A stretch of 42,683 bases of DNA from the NCBI RefSeq assembly GCF_000496835.1, contig NZ_KI543236.1, forward strand, positions 1 through 42,683. Reading direction: 5' to 3'. Below, in pieces: positions 6,777 through 14,161 of the stretch. Numbering within the stretch: position 1 is the first letter of the stretch; each line of letters opens with the position of its first letter. This DNA is from Thalassobacillus devorans MSP14 (GTDB lineage: Bacteria > Bacillota > Bacilli > Bacillales > Halobacillaceae). The notes beneath the pieces were generated by a model. It was not told where the DNA came from, did not search any database, and saw only the letters and a program-made list of their open reading frames with translations. The translations under genes and the position numbers were made by a program.

Positions 6777-6792
6777 CGTGATAAAAATCACA
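6777..6792 (+). promoter_or_regulatory. Fnr box in the fnr promoter
   Basis: CGTGA-TAAAAA-TCACA differs from the TGTGA-N6-TCACA consensus only at the first base; the GTGA/TCAC arms are perfect. A TATCAT -10 at 6814-6819 would place +1 near 6826 and the box centre (6784.5) at about -41.5, the usual position for Fnr/CRP class II activation. This predicts that Fnr activates its own gene when oxygen is low. Confidence 0.75.
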
Positions 6793-6849
6793 GACTTTCA
6801 GGTTACAGCCATATATCATTAAGGTATATTCATCGTTCAGGAGGTAGGC

Positions 6850-7542
6850 ATGATGAAGCCTTTACTAGATAGATTGGAACAGAATGAAAAAGATCTATTG
6901 CTCGCTAATTCAAAAGAAACACAAGTCAAACGTGGAGAAGTTATATTTGAAGAGGGGTCAGAGGCTTCCTATTTGTACTTCATTCTCAAAGGTACGGTGC
7001 GTGTCCATAAGCAGATGAAACAAAATAAAGAAGTAACTATATTTTTACGTAAGAACAATGATTCATTCGGTGAAATAGGAATATTCTCAGGGGAAATTTA
7101 CTCTTGTTCTGCAGTTGCTTTGACAGATGCTTCTTTGTTGTATATTTCCAAAAACGATATGGAAACCTTGATGGCGCAAAATGGACGTTTAGCTTTAGGT
7201 ATTACAAAATGGCTGGCAGAATCGCTCGAAGCCAGTAAAGCCAAACTGAGAGACTATTTAGTGTTCGGATCAGAAGGCGCAGTCGCATCCATTTTTATCC
7301 GGTTAAGTCATATGTATGGGAAAGAAACTCCAAGAGGGGTGGAAATTACTGAACCAATTGTTGTCCAGGATATTGCGAAGTACGTGGGGATTACCAGGGA
7401 AACCGCCAGTAGAGTGATCAGTAAATGGAAAGACCAGGGGCTCATTGATAATGAAGCAAAAAAATTCTTCATTAATGATATTGAATATTTCCGGACCTTA
7501 TTGATGTGTGATCAATGCGGCGTTCAAAATTGTACATTATAA
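6850..7542 (+). CDS. fnr: Fnr-type oxygen-sensing Crp/Fnr regulator
   Basis: 230 residues. An N-terminal cNMP-binding-like beta barrel (about 12-115) and a dimerisation helix (about 118-140) lead to a C-terminal helix-turn-helix (VVQDIAKYVGITRETASRVI, 171-190). Three C-terminal cysteines, C220, C223 and C228, have the spacing C-x2-C-x4-C known for the [4Fe-4S] ligands of Bacillus subtilis Fnr, and D135 sits about where that protein's fourth ligand, an aspartate, lies. So this is the Bacillus-type Fnr, not the Escherichia type, which uses N-terminal cysteines. RBS AGGAGG at 6840-6845 serves the tandem ATG ATG start. An Fnr box lies in its own promoter and a terminator follows directly, so it is monocistronic. 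Targets are probably anaerobic respiration genes elsewhere. Confidence 0.88.
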   Translation: MMKPLLDRLEQNEKDLLLANSKETQVKRGEVIFEEGSEASYLYFILKGTVRVHKQMKQNKEVTIFLRKNNDSFGEIGIFSGEIYSCSAVALTDASLLYISKNDMETLMAQNGRLALGITKWLAESLEASKAKLRDYLVFGSEGAVASIFIRLSHMYGKETPRGVEITEPIVVQDIAKYVGITRETASRVISKWKDQGLIDNEAKKFFINDIEYFRTLLMCDQCGVQNCTL

Positions 7543-7555
7543 ATAATTAGTAACC

Positions 7556-7579
7556 AGGGGCTGAAAAGCCTCTTTTTTT
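7556..7579 (+). terminator. intrinsic terminator of fnr
   Basis: AGGGGCT-GAAA-AGCCTCT hairpin (one G-T pair, tetraloop GAAA) followed by a run of seven T. Confidence 0.9.
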
Positions 7580-7680
7580 ATTGGATTGGTTGTGCGTATT
7601 TTGTAGAAAAAAAGCAGGATATGGATTGATGTAAGTAGAAACAGTGGGATAACGATACTTAAACTAACGAGGTGGATGTA

Positions 7681-9342
7681 TTGATTTCACTCGGAGCCTA
7701 TATTGATTCTTTTCCAGTTCCGGCTTTTATTACAACAGATGATGATGTAATTATTCAATTAAACAGCCAATTCACAAAATCAATAAAAACAGTAGAAAGT
7801 AACCACATAAACCAGATTTTTGAATATATTGAAATGTATGAAGAAGGAGCATTCATGTCAGCTGTCATAGAAAAGCGGCAATTTTTATTTCTTCGCCAAA
7901 AAATCAATGATAATTTCTTATATATCGGAAAGGAGACAGCTTTTCTTCAGGAGCTTAATCAAAAAGTAATCGAACTGAAGAGGCTTAACCGGGAGCTTGA
8001 TTCGATTATAAACAGCTCCTATGACGGGATATATATTACAGATAACAAAGGTGTCACTTTAAAAACCAATGATGCTATTGAACGTATAACGGGGATACCA
8101 AAAGAATACTACATTGGCAAGACCGTGGACAAGCTGATGAAAAGGGGCATTCTTAAGAACTCAGTAACACCTAAAGTATTAAAACAAAGGCGTACCGTGT
8201 CTGTCGTCCAAAATAATTATCAAAATAAAGAAACATTGATCACCGGCAGCCCGGTCATGAATGAAAAAGGAGACATTGAAAAAGTAATTACAAATATCCG
8301 CGATTTATCTGAGTTGAATAACTTGCTTGATGAACTAAACGCAGTCCAAAAACGAAGTGATGAATATGAAAGAGAATTAAAGAAATTAAAAGGTTATTCA
8401 AATCAAGGCATCATCATCGAAAGTCAAACGATGACTGAATTATATGAAATGGCTGATAGGATTGCCGACTTTGATGCTACAGTACTTATATTGGGGGAGA
8501 CGGGTGTAGGTAAAGACGTACTGGCACGTTATATCTACCGGTCTGGCAAAAGAGCAGAAAAAGGCGAATTCATAAAAGTAAATTGCGGGGCAATTCCTCC
8601 TGAGTTATTAGAATCTGAACTATTCGGTTATGAAGGAGGAGCCTTTACCGGGGCGACCAAAAAAGGCAAGCCTGGTATGTTCGAATTAGCTGATAATGGA
8701 GTAATCTTTCTCGATGAAATAGGAGAGCTGCCATTAAAGATGCAGGTGAAATTATTACAGGTTATTCAGGATGGAATGGTACAGCGAGTAGGAGCAACAA
8801 AATCAAAGAAAGTGGACGTAAGGATTATTGCTGCTACTAATAGGAATCTACGGGAAATGATAAAAGAAGGAACCTTTCGCGAAGATTTATTTTATCGTTT
8901 GAATGTCATCCCCTTCACAATCCCGCCCCTACGGGAAAGAAGAGATGATATCTTAGCGTTACTACAGTTTTTTCTAGATAAGATCAACAATAAATATGGT
9001 TTGGATAAAGTGTTAACCGATGAATTGAAAGGATTTTTATATGATTGGGAATGGGAGGGCAATGTGAGAGAAATGGCTAATTTGATGGAGCGGTTAGTAT
9101 TGACCACATCATCTTCCAAAATTTCTATCGAACATTTACCCCCGGAATATCGTAATGATGAACAAGATATGCAGATAAATGACATCATTCCATTAAACCA
9201 AGCTGCAGAACTTGCTGAAAAGCAAGTGATATCTCTAGCTGTTCAGCGATATAAATCTACCTACCAAATTGCAGAGGCGCTACAAACAAGTCAACCGACA
9301 ATTGTACGGAAGATGAAAAAATATAGGATAGAAATGAAATAA
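7681..9342 (+). CDS. PAS-domain sigma-54-dependent transcriptional activator
   Basis: About 553 residues from the TTG at 7681, which has GAGGTGG five bases upstream; the in-frame GTG at 7672 lies inside that RBS and is less likely. A first sensor region (1-90) precedes a PAS domain (about 105-215, SIINSSYDGIYITDNKGV), then the AAA+ sigma-54 interaction domain: Walker A GETGVGKD (272-279), GAFTGA (320-325), Walker B VIFLDEIGELP, arginine-finger region with FREDLFYRLNVIPF. A Fis-type helix-turn-helix (TYQIAEALQTSQPTIVRKMKKY) ends it. No phosphoreceiver domain is present, so it probably senses a small molecule through the PAS region. The adjacent sigma-54 promoter at 9834 marks the downstream acyl-CoA operon as its likely target. 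Confidence 0.93.
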   Translation: MISLGAYIDSFPVPAFITTDDDVIIQLNSQFTKSIKTVESNHINQIFEYIEMYEEGAFMSAVIEKRQFLFLRQKINDNFLYIGKETAFLQELNQKVIELKRLNRELDSIINSSYDGIYITDNKGVTLKTNDAIERITGIPKEYYIGKTVDKLMKRGILKNSVTPKVLKQRRTVSVVQNNYQNKETLITGSPVMNEKGDIEKVITNIRDLSELNNLLDELNAVQKRSDEYERELKKLKGYSNQGIIIESQTMTELYEMADRIADFDATVLILGETGVGKDVLARYIYRSGKRAEKGEFIKVNCGAIPPELLESELFGYEGGAFTGATKKGKPGMFELADNGVIFLDEIGELPLKMQVKLLQVIQDGMVQRVGATKSKKVDVRIIAATNRNLREMIKEGTFREDLFYRLNVIPFTIPPLRERRDDILALLQFFLDKINNKYGLDKVLTDELKGFLYDWEWEGNVREMANLMERLVLTTSSSKISIEHLPPEYRNDEQDMQINDIIPLNQAAELAEKQVISLAVQRYKSTYQIAEALQTSQPTIVRKMKKYRIEMK

Positions 9343-9355
9343 AGTACTAATTTGG

Positions 9356-9380
9356 GGACTGGCGTGTAGCAGTCCTTTTT
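9356..9380 (+). terminator. intrinsic terminator of the sigma-54 activator gene
   Basis: GGACTG/CAGTCC stem with an 8-nt loop, followed by TTTTT and more T. It isolates the activator gene from the operon it probably controls. Confidence 0.85.
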
Positions 9381-9431
9381 ATTTTGGTATGAATTTTGCA
9401 TCCAATAGAAAAAGCAAAAGGAGGTAAAACT

Positions 9432-9588
9432 ATGAAAATAGGAGTTGCAGGAGCCGGTGCAGTAGGGGGGGTACTTTGGTGGAATGTTGGATTTAGCAGG
9501 CCATGATGTTATCTATCTTGCCAGAGGAGATCATTTAAATAAAATGAAAAGAAATGGATTATACATCGAAACACCACACGAAACATGA
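9432..9588 (+). pseudogene. panE-like (2-dehydropantoate 2-reductase family) remnant
   Basis: The ATG at 9432, with RBS AAAGGAGG, opens MKIGVAGAGAVGG, the N-terminal NADP-binding motif of ketopantoate reductases. A run of seven G at 9465-9471 carries one base too many; removing one base continues as YFGGMLDLAGHDVIYLARG then DHLNKMKRNGLYIETPHET and stop. Only about 52 of the usual 300 residues remain, so it is a truncated remnant as well as frameshifted. It lies between the activator terminator and the sigma-54 promoter, where an intact gene may once have been part of the pathway. Confidence 0.8.
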
Positions 9589-9671
9589 AGCAGAATTACA
9601 CAGCTCAATAGAAAGGTAATAATTCATACCTGAATCAAAAAAAGAAGAAAATACTAAAAAAACCACCTAGC

Positions 9672-9695
9672 TTGTGCACTATTATAGTGATACAA
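9672..9695 (+). promoter_or_regulatory. candidate upstream activator site for the sigma-54 activator
   Basis: A perfect inverted repeat CACTAT-T-ATAGTG (9677-9689) is flanked by TTGT and ACAA. It lies about 150-165 bases upstream of the -24/-12 promoter, a typical enhancer distance. The intervening DNA is very A/T-rich. A 12-base direct repeat AAAAAACCACCT occurs at 9656-9667 and 9757-9768. No gene is present in 9589-9888. Confidence 0.45.
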
Positions 9696-9833
9696 AAATG
9701 AATCGAATAATGCAATTTTGGATCAAAAAATAACGAATCAACACCATGATTTGTATAAAAAACCACCTGCACATAATTTTAAAAACCTTTCACAATAGTT
9801 TTTTTATGTTGTTTTTTCTGAATATTATAAAAT

Positions 9834-9849
9834 TTGGCATGGTAATTGC
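9834..9849 (+). promoter_or_regulatory. sigma-54 (-24/-12) promoter
   Basis: TGGCATGGTAATTGCA matches the sigma-54 consensus TGGCAC-N5-TTGCA, with GG at 9835-9836 and GC at 9847-9848 separated by exactly ten bases. Transcription should start near 9860, 30 bases before the first acyl-CoA dehydrogenase start. The nearest enhancer-binding activator gene is directly upstream (7681-9342). Confidence 0.88.
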
Positions 9850-9888
9850 AATGTATATATGTGAAACAAAAAAGGGGGAAATTAAACG

Positions 9889-11036
9889 ATGTCAGAAGCT
9901 ATGTTGACGGAATTGGATCAGATGAAAACAATGATACGTAATTTTGTAGAAAATGAAGTTGAACCATATGCTCAGCAAATTGAAGAGGAAGATATGATCC
10001 CACAACATCTTATCGAAAAAGCAAAAGAGTTAGGATTATTTGGGATAAGTATTCCAGAAGAATATGGAGGCATCGGATTAAACGCAGTAGGAAAAGCGGT
10101 AGTACTGGAGCAGTTGGGAAGAACACATAACGGTTATGTTTCGCTGATAAGTGCCCATACAGGGATAGGAAGCACTGGACTTGTAAAATTGGGTTCTGAG
10201 CGGTTGAAGGAAAAATATTTGCCTGATATGGCAGCTGGAAATAAAATTGCTGCATTCGCCTTATCCGAACCGGGGGCTGGATCTGATGCCACCAATCTCT
10301 CAACAAATGCGGTCAAATCTGGGGATAAGTGGATATTGAATGGGATGAAGCATTTTATTACCAATGGTCCTGTCGCTGATGTGTTTACTGTTATTGCCTC
10401 GACAGATAAATCAAAAGGTGCGAAAGGCGGCATAACAGCTTTTTTGGTAGAAAAAGACTTTCCAGGGCTTGTGGTTGGTAAACGAGATAAGAAAATGGGA
10501 CTTAGAGGTTCATACACCAGTCAAATTATTTTCGAAGATTGTGTGGTACCAGAGGAAAACGTTATTGGAGAAGTCGGTATGGGCTATGTATCTGCACTTA
10601 AAATACTTGGCGAGGGAAGAGTGGGGCTGGCCGCAAGAGCAGTTGGCTCATGTGAAAAATTAATTGAAATGTCTGCAAGTTATGCTAAAGAAAGAGTCCA
10701 ATTTGGAAAACCGATCGCTTCAAATCAAGCAATTCAATGGATGCTTGCAGATATGGCTACAGATACGGAAGCAGCAAAAACTTTGACAGTTAGTGCAGCT
10801 AAAAAAATAGATGAAGGAAAAAAAGTCATTAAAGAAGCTTCCATGGCAAAACTTTTTGCATCAGAAGTGTTTAATCGAGTGGCCGATAAAGCGGTTCAAA
10901 TTCACGGTGGTATGGGTATGTAGCTGATTATCCCGTAGAACGCTTTTATCGTGATGCAAGGATCACGAAAATTTATGAGGGTACAAGTGAGGTTCAAAGA
11001 ATGTTGATTTCACGTCACATTTTAGACGAGAACTGA
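9889..11036 (+). pseudogene. acyl-CoA dehydrogenase, interrupted by one frameshift
   Basis: The frame from ATG 9889 (RBS AAAGGGGG) runs 344 residues to TAG at 10921-10923, right after IHGGMGM. One missing G in ATGGG(G)TATG explains this: in the next frame the sequence continues [20 protein letters not shown], then [20 protein letters not shown] and TGA at 11034-11036. The restored product would be about 382 residues, the same as the close paralogue at 18067, with catalytic Glu in YEGT. The break removes the last 38 residues, including the catalytic base and FAD/CoA contacts, so the truncated form should be inactive. It is the first gene after the sigma-54 promoter. It may be a true frameshift mutation or a base-calling error; the paralogue could cover the loss. 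Confidence 0.85.
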
Positions 11037-11090
11037 AGCTTGATGTGAGTGGGGCCAAAAAATAAAATACCTTTTAAGTTATTACCCGAA

Positions 11091-11105
11091 ATGAAAGCGT
11101 TGTCA
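11091..11105 (+). promoter_or_regulatory. cre site (CcpA) within the sigma-54 operon
   Basis: ATGAAAGCGTTGTCA matches the cre consensus WTGNAANCGNWNNCW at every defined position. It lies between the frameshifted acyl-CoA dehydrogenase and the TRAP permease, more than 1.2 kb downstream of the promoter, where bound CcpA could act as a transcriptional roadblock. Confidence 0.65.
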
Positions 11106-11130
11106 CAAGGAAAGGGAAGGAGTTGAAAAG

Positions 11131-13107
11131 TTGAAAAAGAATGAAAGTGCAGCAAACGTTAAGAAAATTGACACAAGCATAAAAGAAAAGCCGGCATTGA
11201 TAGAAGAACTTTGGGTGGCTAAGAAAGGAAGATGGAACCTTTCCAGGTTGATTATATTACTCACTTCTCTTCTTGCAATAGGACTTTCTATTTTCCACAT
11301 CTACACCGCTGGCTTTGGTACATTGTCTTCCTGGCAGCAAAGGAGTATTCATGTCGTGTGGGCGTTACTACTCATTTTTCTAATATTCCCTTTCAAAAAA
11401 GGGAAAAAGTTCGGATTGGTTGATGTGTTTTTAGTTTTAATCACTCTAGTGGAGGTCTGGTTCATTTTATTCCAGGGGGAAGCTATTCAGAGTCGCCAGG
11501 GGAATCCGAATATGACAGATTATATTGTAGGAACAATATTCATTGCGTTGGTCCTTGAAGGGACAAGGAGAACAAACGGTATATTAATGGCGGGTATTGG
11601 CTTATTCTTCCTTGCCTATATTTTCCTTGGACCCTACTTTCCAGGAGCCCTTGCACATCCGGGTGTACGATACGGGAAAATGGTTGATCAAATGTTCAAC
11701 GGAACGCTTGGCATTTTCAGCGCACCGATTTATATAAGTTCAACGGTACTGATCCTCTTTGTAATTTTTGGCTCCTTTTTAATGAGGTCCGGTGGGGGAC
11801 AGTTTTTCACTAATTTCGCTTTTGGGGCGCTAGGTCATCGTGCAGGCGGACCAGCTCTGTCGGCAGTTGGGACTAGTGCCATGGTGGCGACGATTACTGG
11901 AAATGGAGCTGCAAATGCAGCGGTAACAGGGTCATTTACCATCCCTTTAATGAAAAAGTTGGGATATAGTAAACGATTTGCAGCAGCGGTAGAAGCGGTA
12001 GCATCACAAGGCGGGCAGATTATGCCGCCGATTATGGGGGCATCTGTCTTTATTATGGCAGAGACCACCGGAATCTCTTACATTACCCTTGCTTTATATG
12101 CATTGATACCCGCAACCATTTATTTTCTGATTGCTGGATTCATCGTTTACTATCATTCCCGAAAGTTACAGCTTGAGGGAATTCCAAAAGAGCAATTGCC
12201 GGATACTAAAATGGTGCTATTGAAACAAGGATATTTATTTTTACCAATTCTATTAATCATCTATCTTATGATCGACGGCTATAGTCCGATGAAGGCAGGA
12301 TTCTACGGAATTATCTCTACAGTCATTTTAAGTTGGATACGGAAGATGACGAGAATGAACCTGCTTGATATACTTGCCTCGCTTGAAAATGGGGCGAAAA
12401 GCGCTCTTACTGTAATAGCTGCTTGTGCAACTGCTGGAATAATCGTCGGAGCAGTATCACTTACCGGACTAGGCCTTACTTTTTCGAGATTTATGATTGA
12501 TGTCGCGGGAGGTAACCTCTTTATCCTGCTTATCATGCTGGCTGTTGCTTCTATAATCCTCGGCATGGGGATGCCGACTGTGTCCGCATATGTGATTCTT
12601 GCAGTCCTTGGGGTACCAGCATTAGTGGAAATGAATGTGAATTTGGTTGCTGCACATATGTTTGTATTCTACTTCGGTGTAATGTCCGGTTTAACGCCTC
12701 CTGTGGCAATCACGGCTTATACTACAGCAGGTATTGCAGGATCTAATCCTTCTGCAACTGCCCTTTACGCAATCAGGATCGCACTCGGAGGCTTTTTTAT
12801 TCCGTTTATCTTTGTTTATAATCCTGAGCTTCTTTTACAAGGGGATGATATAGCTGCGATTGTGCTGACATTAATCAGTGCTATTATCAGCTGTGTGTTG
12901 TTTGCTGGAGCAATAGAGGGTTATTGGTTTGGTGAGTTAACTAAGCTTAAGCGTATTTTACTATTTGCTGGTGCAGTCTTGCTTGTCGTTCCCGGAGTGA
13001 CCGGAGATATAGTTGGAGTTGGATTGCTGTTGTTTGTCTTCCTATTACAACGATCACAGACAGCAAGTAATACAGAAGACACGAGCGTAAAAGGAGGAAT
13101 TTTATGA
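11131..13107 (+). CDS. TRAP transporter fused permease (DctQM-type, TAXI class)
   Basis: 658 residues with about 16-18 hydrophobic helices: a four-helix small-subunit-like part (about 35-160) fused to a DctM-like large subunit. The large part contains GNGAANAAVTGSFTIPLMK, ASQGGQIMPPIMGA and GMGMPTVSAYVILA motifs typical of TRAP permeases. The TTG start at 11131 has GGGAAGGAG eight bases upstream. It overlaps the binding-protein gene by four bases (ATGA), as expected for a TAXI-TRAP system, which uses an ion gradient to import carboxylates. The surrounding ligase, ETF and ACAD genes argue for a monocarboxylic acid or related organic acid as substrate. Confidence 0.93.
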   Translation: MKKNESAANVKKIDTSIKEKPALIEELWVAKKGRWNLSRLIILLTSLLAIGLSIFHIYTAGFGTLSSWQQRSIHVVWALLLIFLIFPFKKGKKFGLVDVFLVLITLVEVWFILFQGEAIQSRQGNPNMTDYIVGTIFIALVLEGTRRTNGILMAGIGLFFLAYIFLGPYFPGALAHPGVRYGKMVDQMFNGTLGIFSAPIYISSTVLILFVIFGSFLMRSGGGQFFTNFAFGALGHRAGGPALSAVGTSAMVATITGNGAANAAVTGSFTIPLMKKLGYSKRFAAAVEAVASQGGQIMPPIMGASVFIMAETTGISYITLALYALIPATIYFLIAGFIVYYHSRKLQLEGIPKEQLPDTKMVLLKQGYLFLPILLIIYLMIDGYSPMKAGFYGIISTVILSWIRKMTRMNLLDILASLENGAKSALTVIAACATAGIIVGAVSLTGLGLTFSRFMIDVAGGNLFILLIMLAVASIILGMGMPTVSAYVILAVLGVPALVEMNVNLVAAHMFVFYFGVMSGLTPPVAITAYTTAGIAGSNPSATALYAIRIALGGFFIPFIFVYNPELLLQGDDIAAIVLTLISAIISCVLFAGAIEGYWFGELTKLKRILLFAGAVLLVVPGVTGDIVGVGLLLFVFLLQRSQTASNTEDTSVKGGIL

Positions 13108-14105
13108 GAAAGTTATCTATCAGCGGGGTTCTTTTGACTTTATTGTTGATTTTCACTGCATGTAGCAGTAGCGGTGCATCTGATGACGGAGTAGAAGCTC
13201 CGGATAAGTTTTTGAAGATTGGGTCTGGACCGATGGGGTCTGGATGGTATCCCATAACAACTGCTCTGTCTGAAGTTTATATGGATGAATTCGCAGGTCT
13301 CAACGTCTCTCAAGTTGAAGGTGGGTCGACATCCAACCTGAAGGCACTGCAAATTGGTGATATTCAATATGGCATCCATTACACTTCTGATTATGCAGAT
13401 GCCCTAAAAGGAACGGGAAGCTTCGACAAAAAGATGGATCAGGTAGCGGCTCTTGGATCTTTATATCCTGTTTACCAGACGATTGCTACGTTAGCAGAAA
13501 ATGATGAGATCAATAGTGTAGAAGATATTGTGGACAAACATATCTTTCTTGGACCTAAAGGCGGCGGTGGACCAGTGGCATTTTGGAGAATGATGGAGGA
13601 ATACGGAATTGATCCTCAGAAAATTGAAGAAGCTGGAGGAGAAGTCTCTTACGGTAATTACAATGATGGGGCTTCTATGCTGAAAGATGGTGTGGTAGAT
13701 GTTTTTGTCGGAGGCGGGGCGCCACAAGTCACTTCTTTACAGGAAATAGAAGTTACAAAACCTATTAAAGTGATTCCATTGGATGAGGAAAAATTGAAAA
13801 GTATAAGCGAAAAGGGCCTTGGGATTTCATATGATAACCTCCCTGCAGGAACTTATGAGGGTCTGGATAAGGAGATACCTACTTATACGCTTGTAGCAAT
13901 GTTCAGTGTCAGAAAAGATCTCGAAGAAAGTTATGTTTATAATTTGACAAAAATATTCTGGGAGAACCAGGATGCTTTTGAATCCCAAATACCAGAAAGA
14001 GCTAAGAATTTCACATTGGATACAGTACTTGACGGTATAAACCCGGATACCCTGCATCCTGGAGCGAAGAAGTTTTACAAAGAAGAAGGTGTACTGGATA
14101 AATAA
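13104..14105 (+). CDS. TAXI-family TRAP transporter solute-binding lipoprotein
   Basis: 333 residues. A lipoprotein signal peptide ends at FTAC with Cys20 as the lipidation site. The mature part begins with a serine-rich linker and the TAXI-type motif LKIGSGPMGSGWYPI, then GGSTSNLKALQIGDIQYGIH. It should bind the substrate outside the membrane and deliver it to the fused permease encoded just upstream, with which it overlaps by four bases. The ATG has RBS AAAGGAGG. The ligand cannot be predicted from the fold; the operon context suggests a carboxylate. Confidence 0.92.
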   Translation: MRKLSISGVLLTLLLIFTACSSSGASDDGVEAPDKFLKIGSGPMGSGWYPITTALSEVYMDEFAGLNVSQVEGGSTSNLKALQIGDIQYGIHYTSDYADALKGTGSFDKKMDQVAALGSLYPVYQTIATLAENDEINSVEDIVDKHIFLGPKGGGGPVAFWRMMEEYGIDPQKIEEAGGEVSYGNYNDGASMLKDGVVDVFVGGGAPQVTSLQEIEVTKPIKVIPLDEEKLKSISEKGLGISYDNLPAGTYEGLDKEIPTYTLVAMFSVRKDLEESYVYNLTKIFWENQDAFESQIPERAKNFTLDTVLDGINPDTLHPGAKKFYKEEGVLDK

Positions 14106-14161
14106 AAGTCTCCCATTTAGATCTGATAGATTCCATTAAAAAATCGAAAGGGATGATTTGC

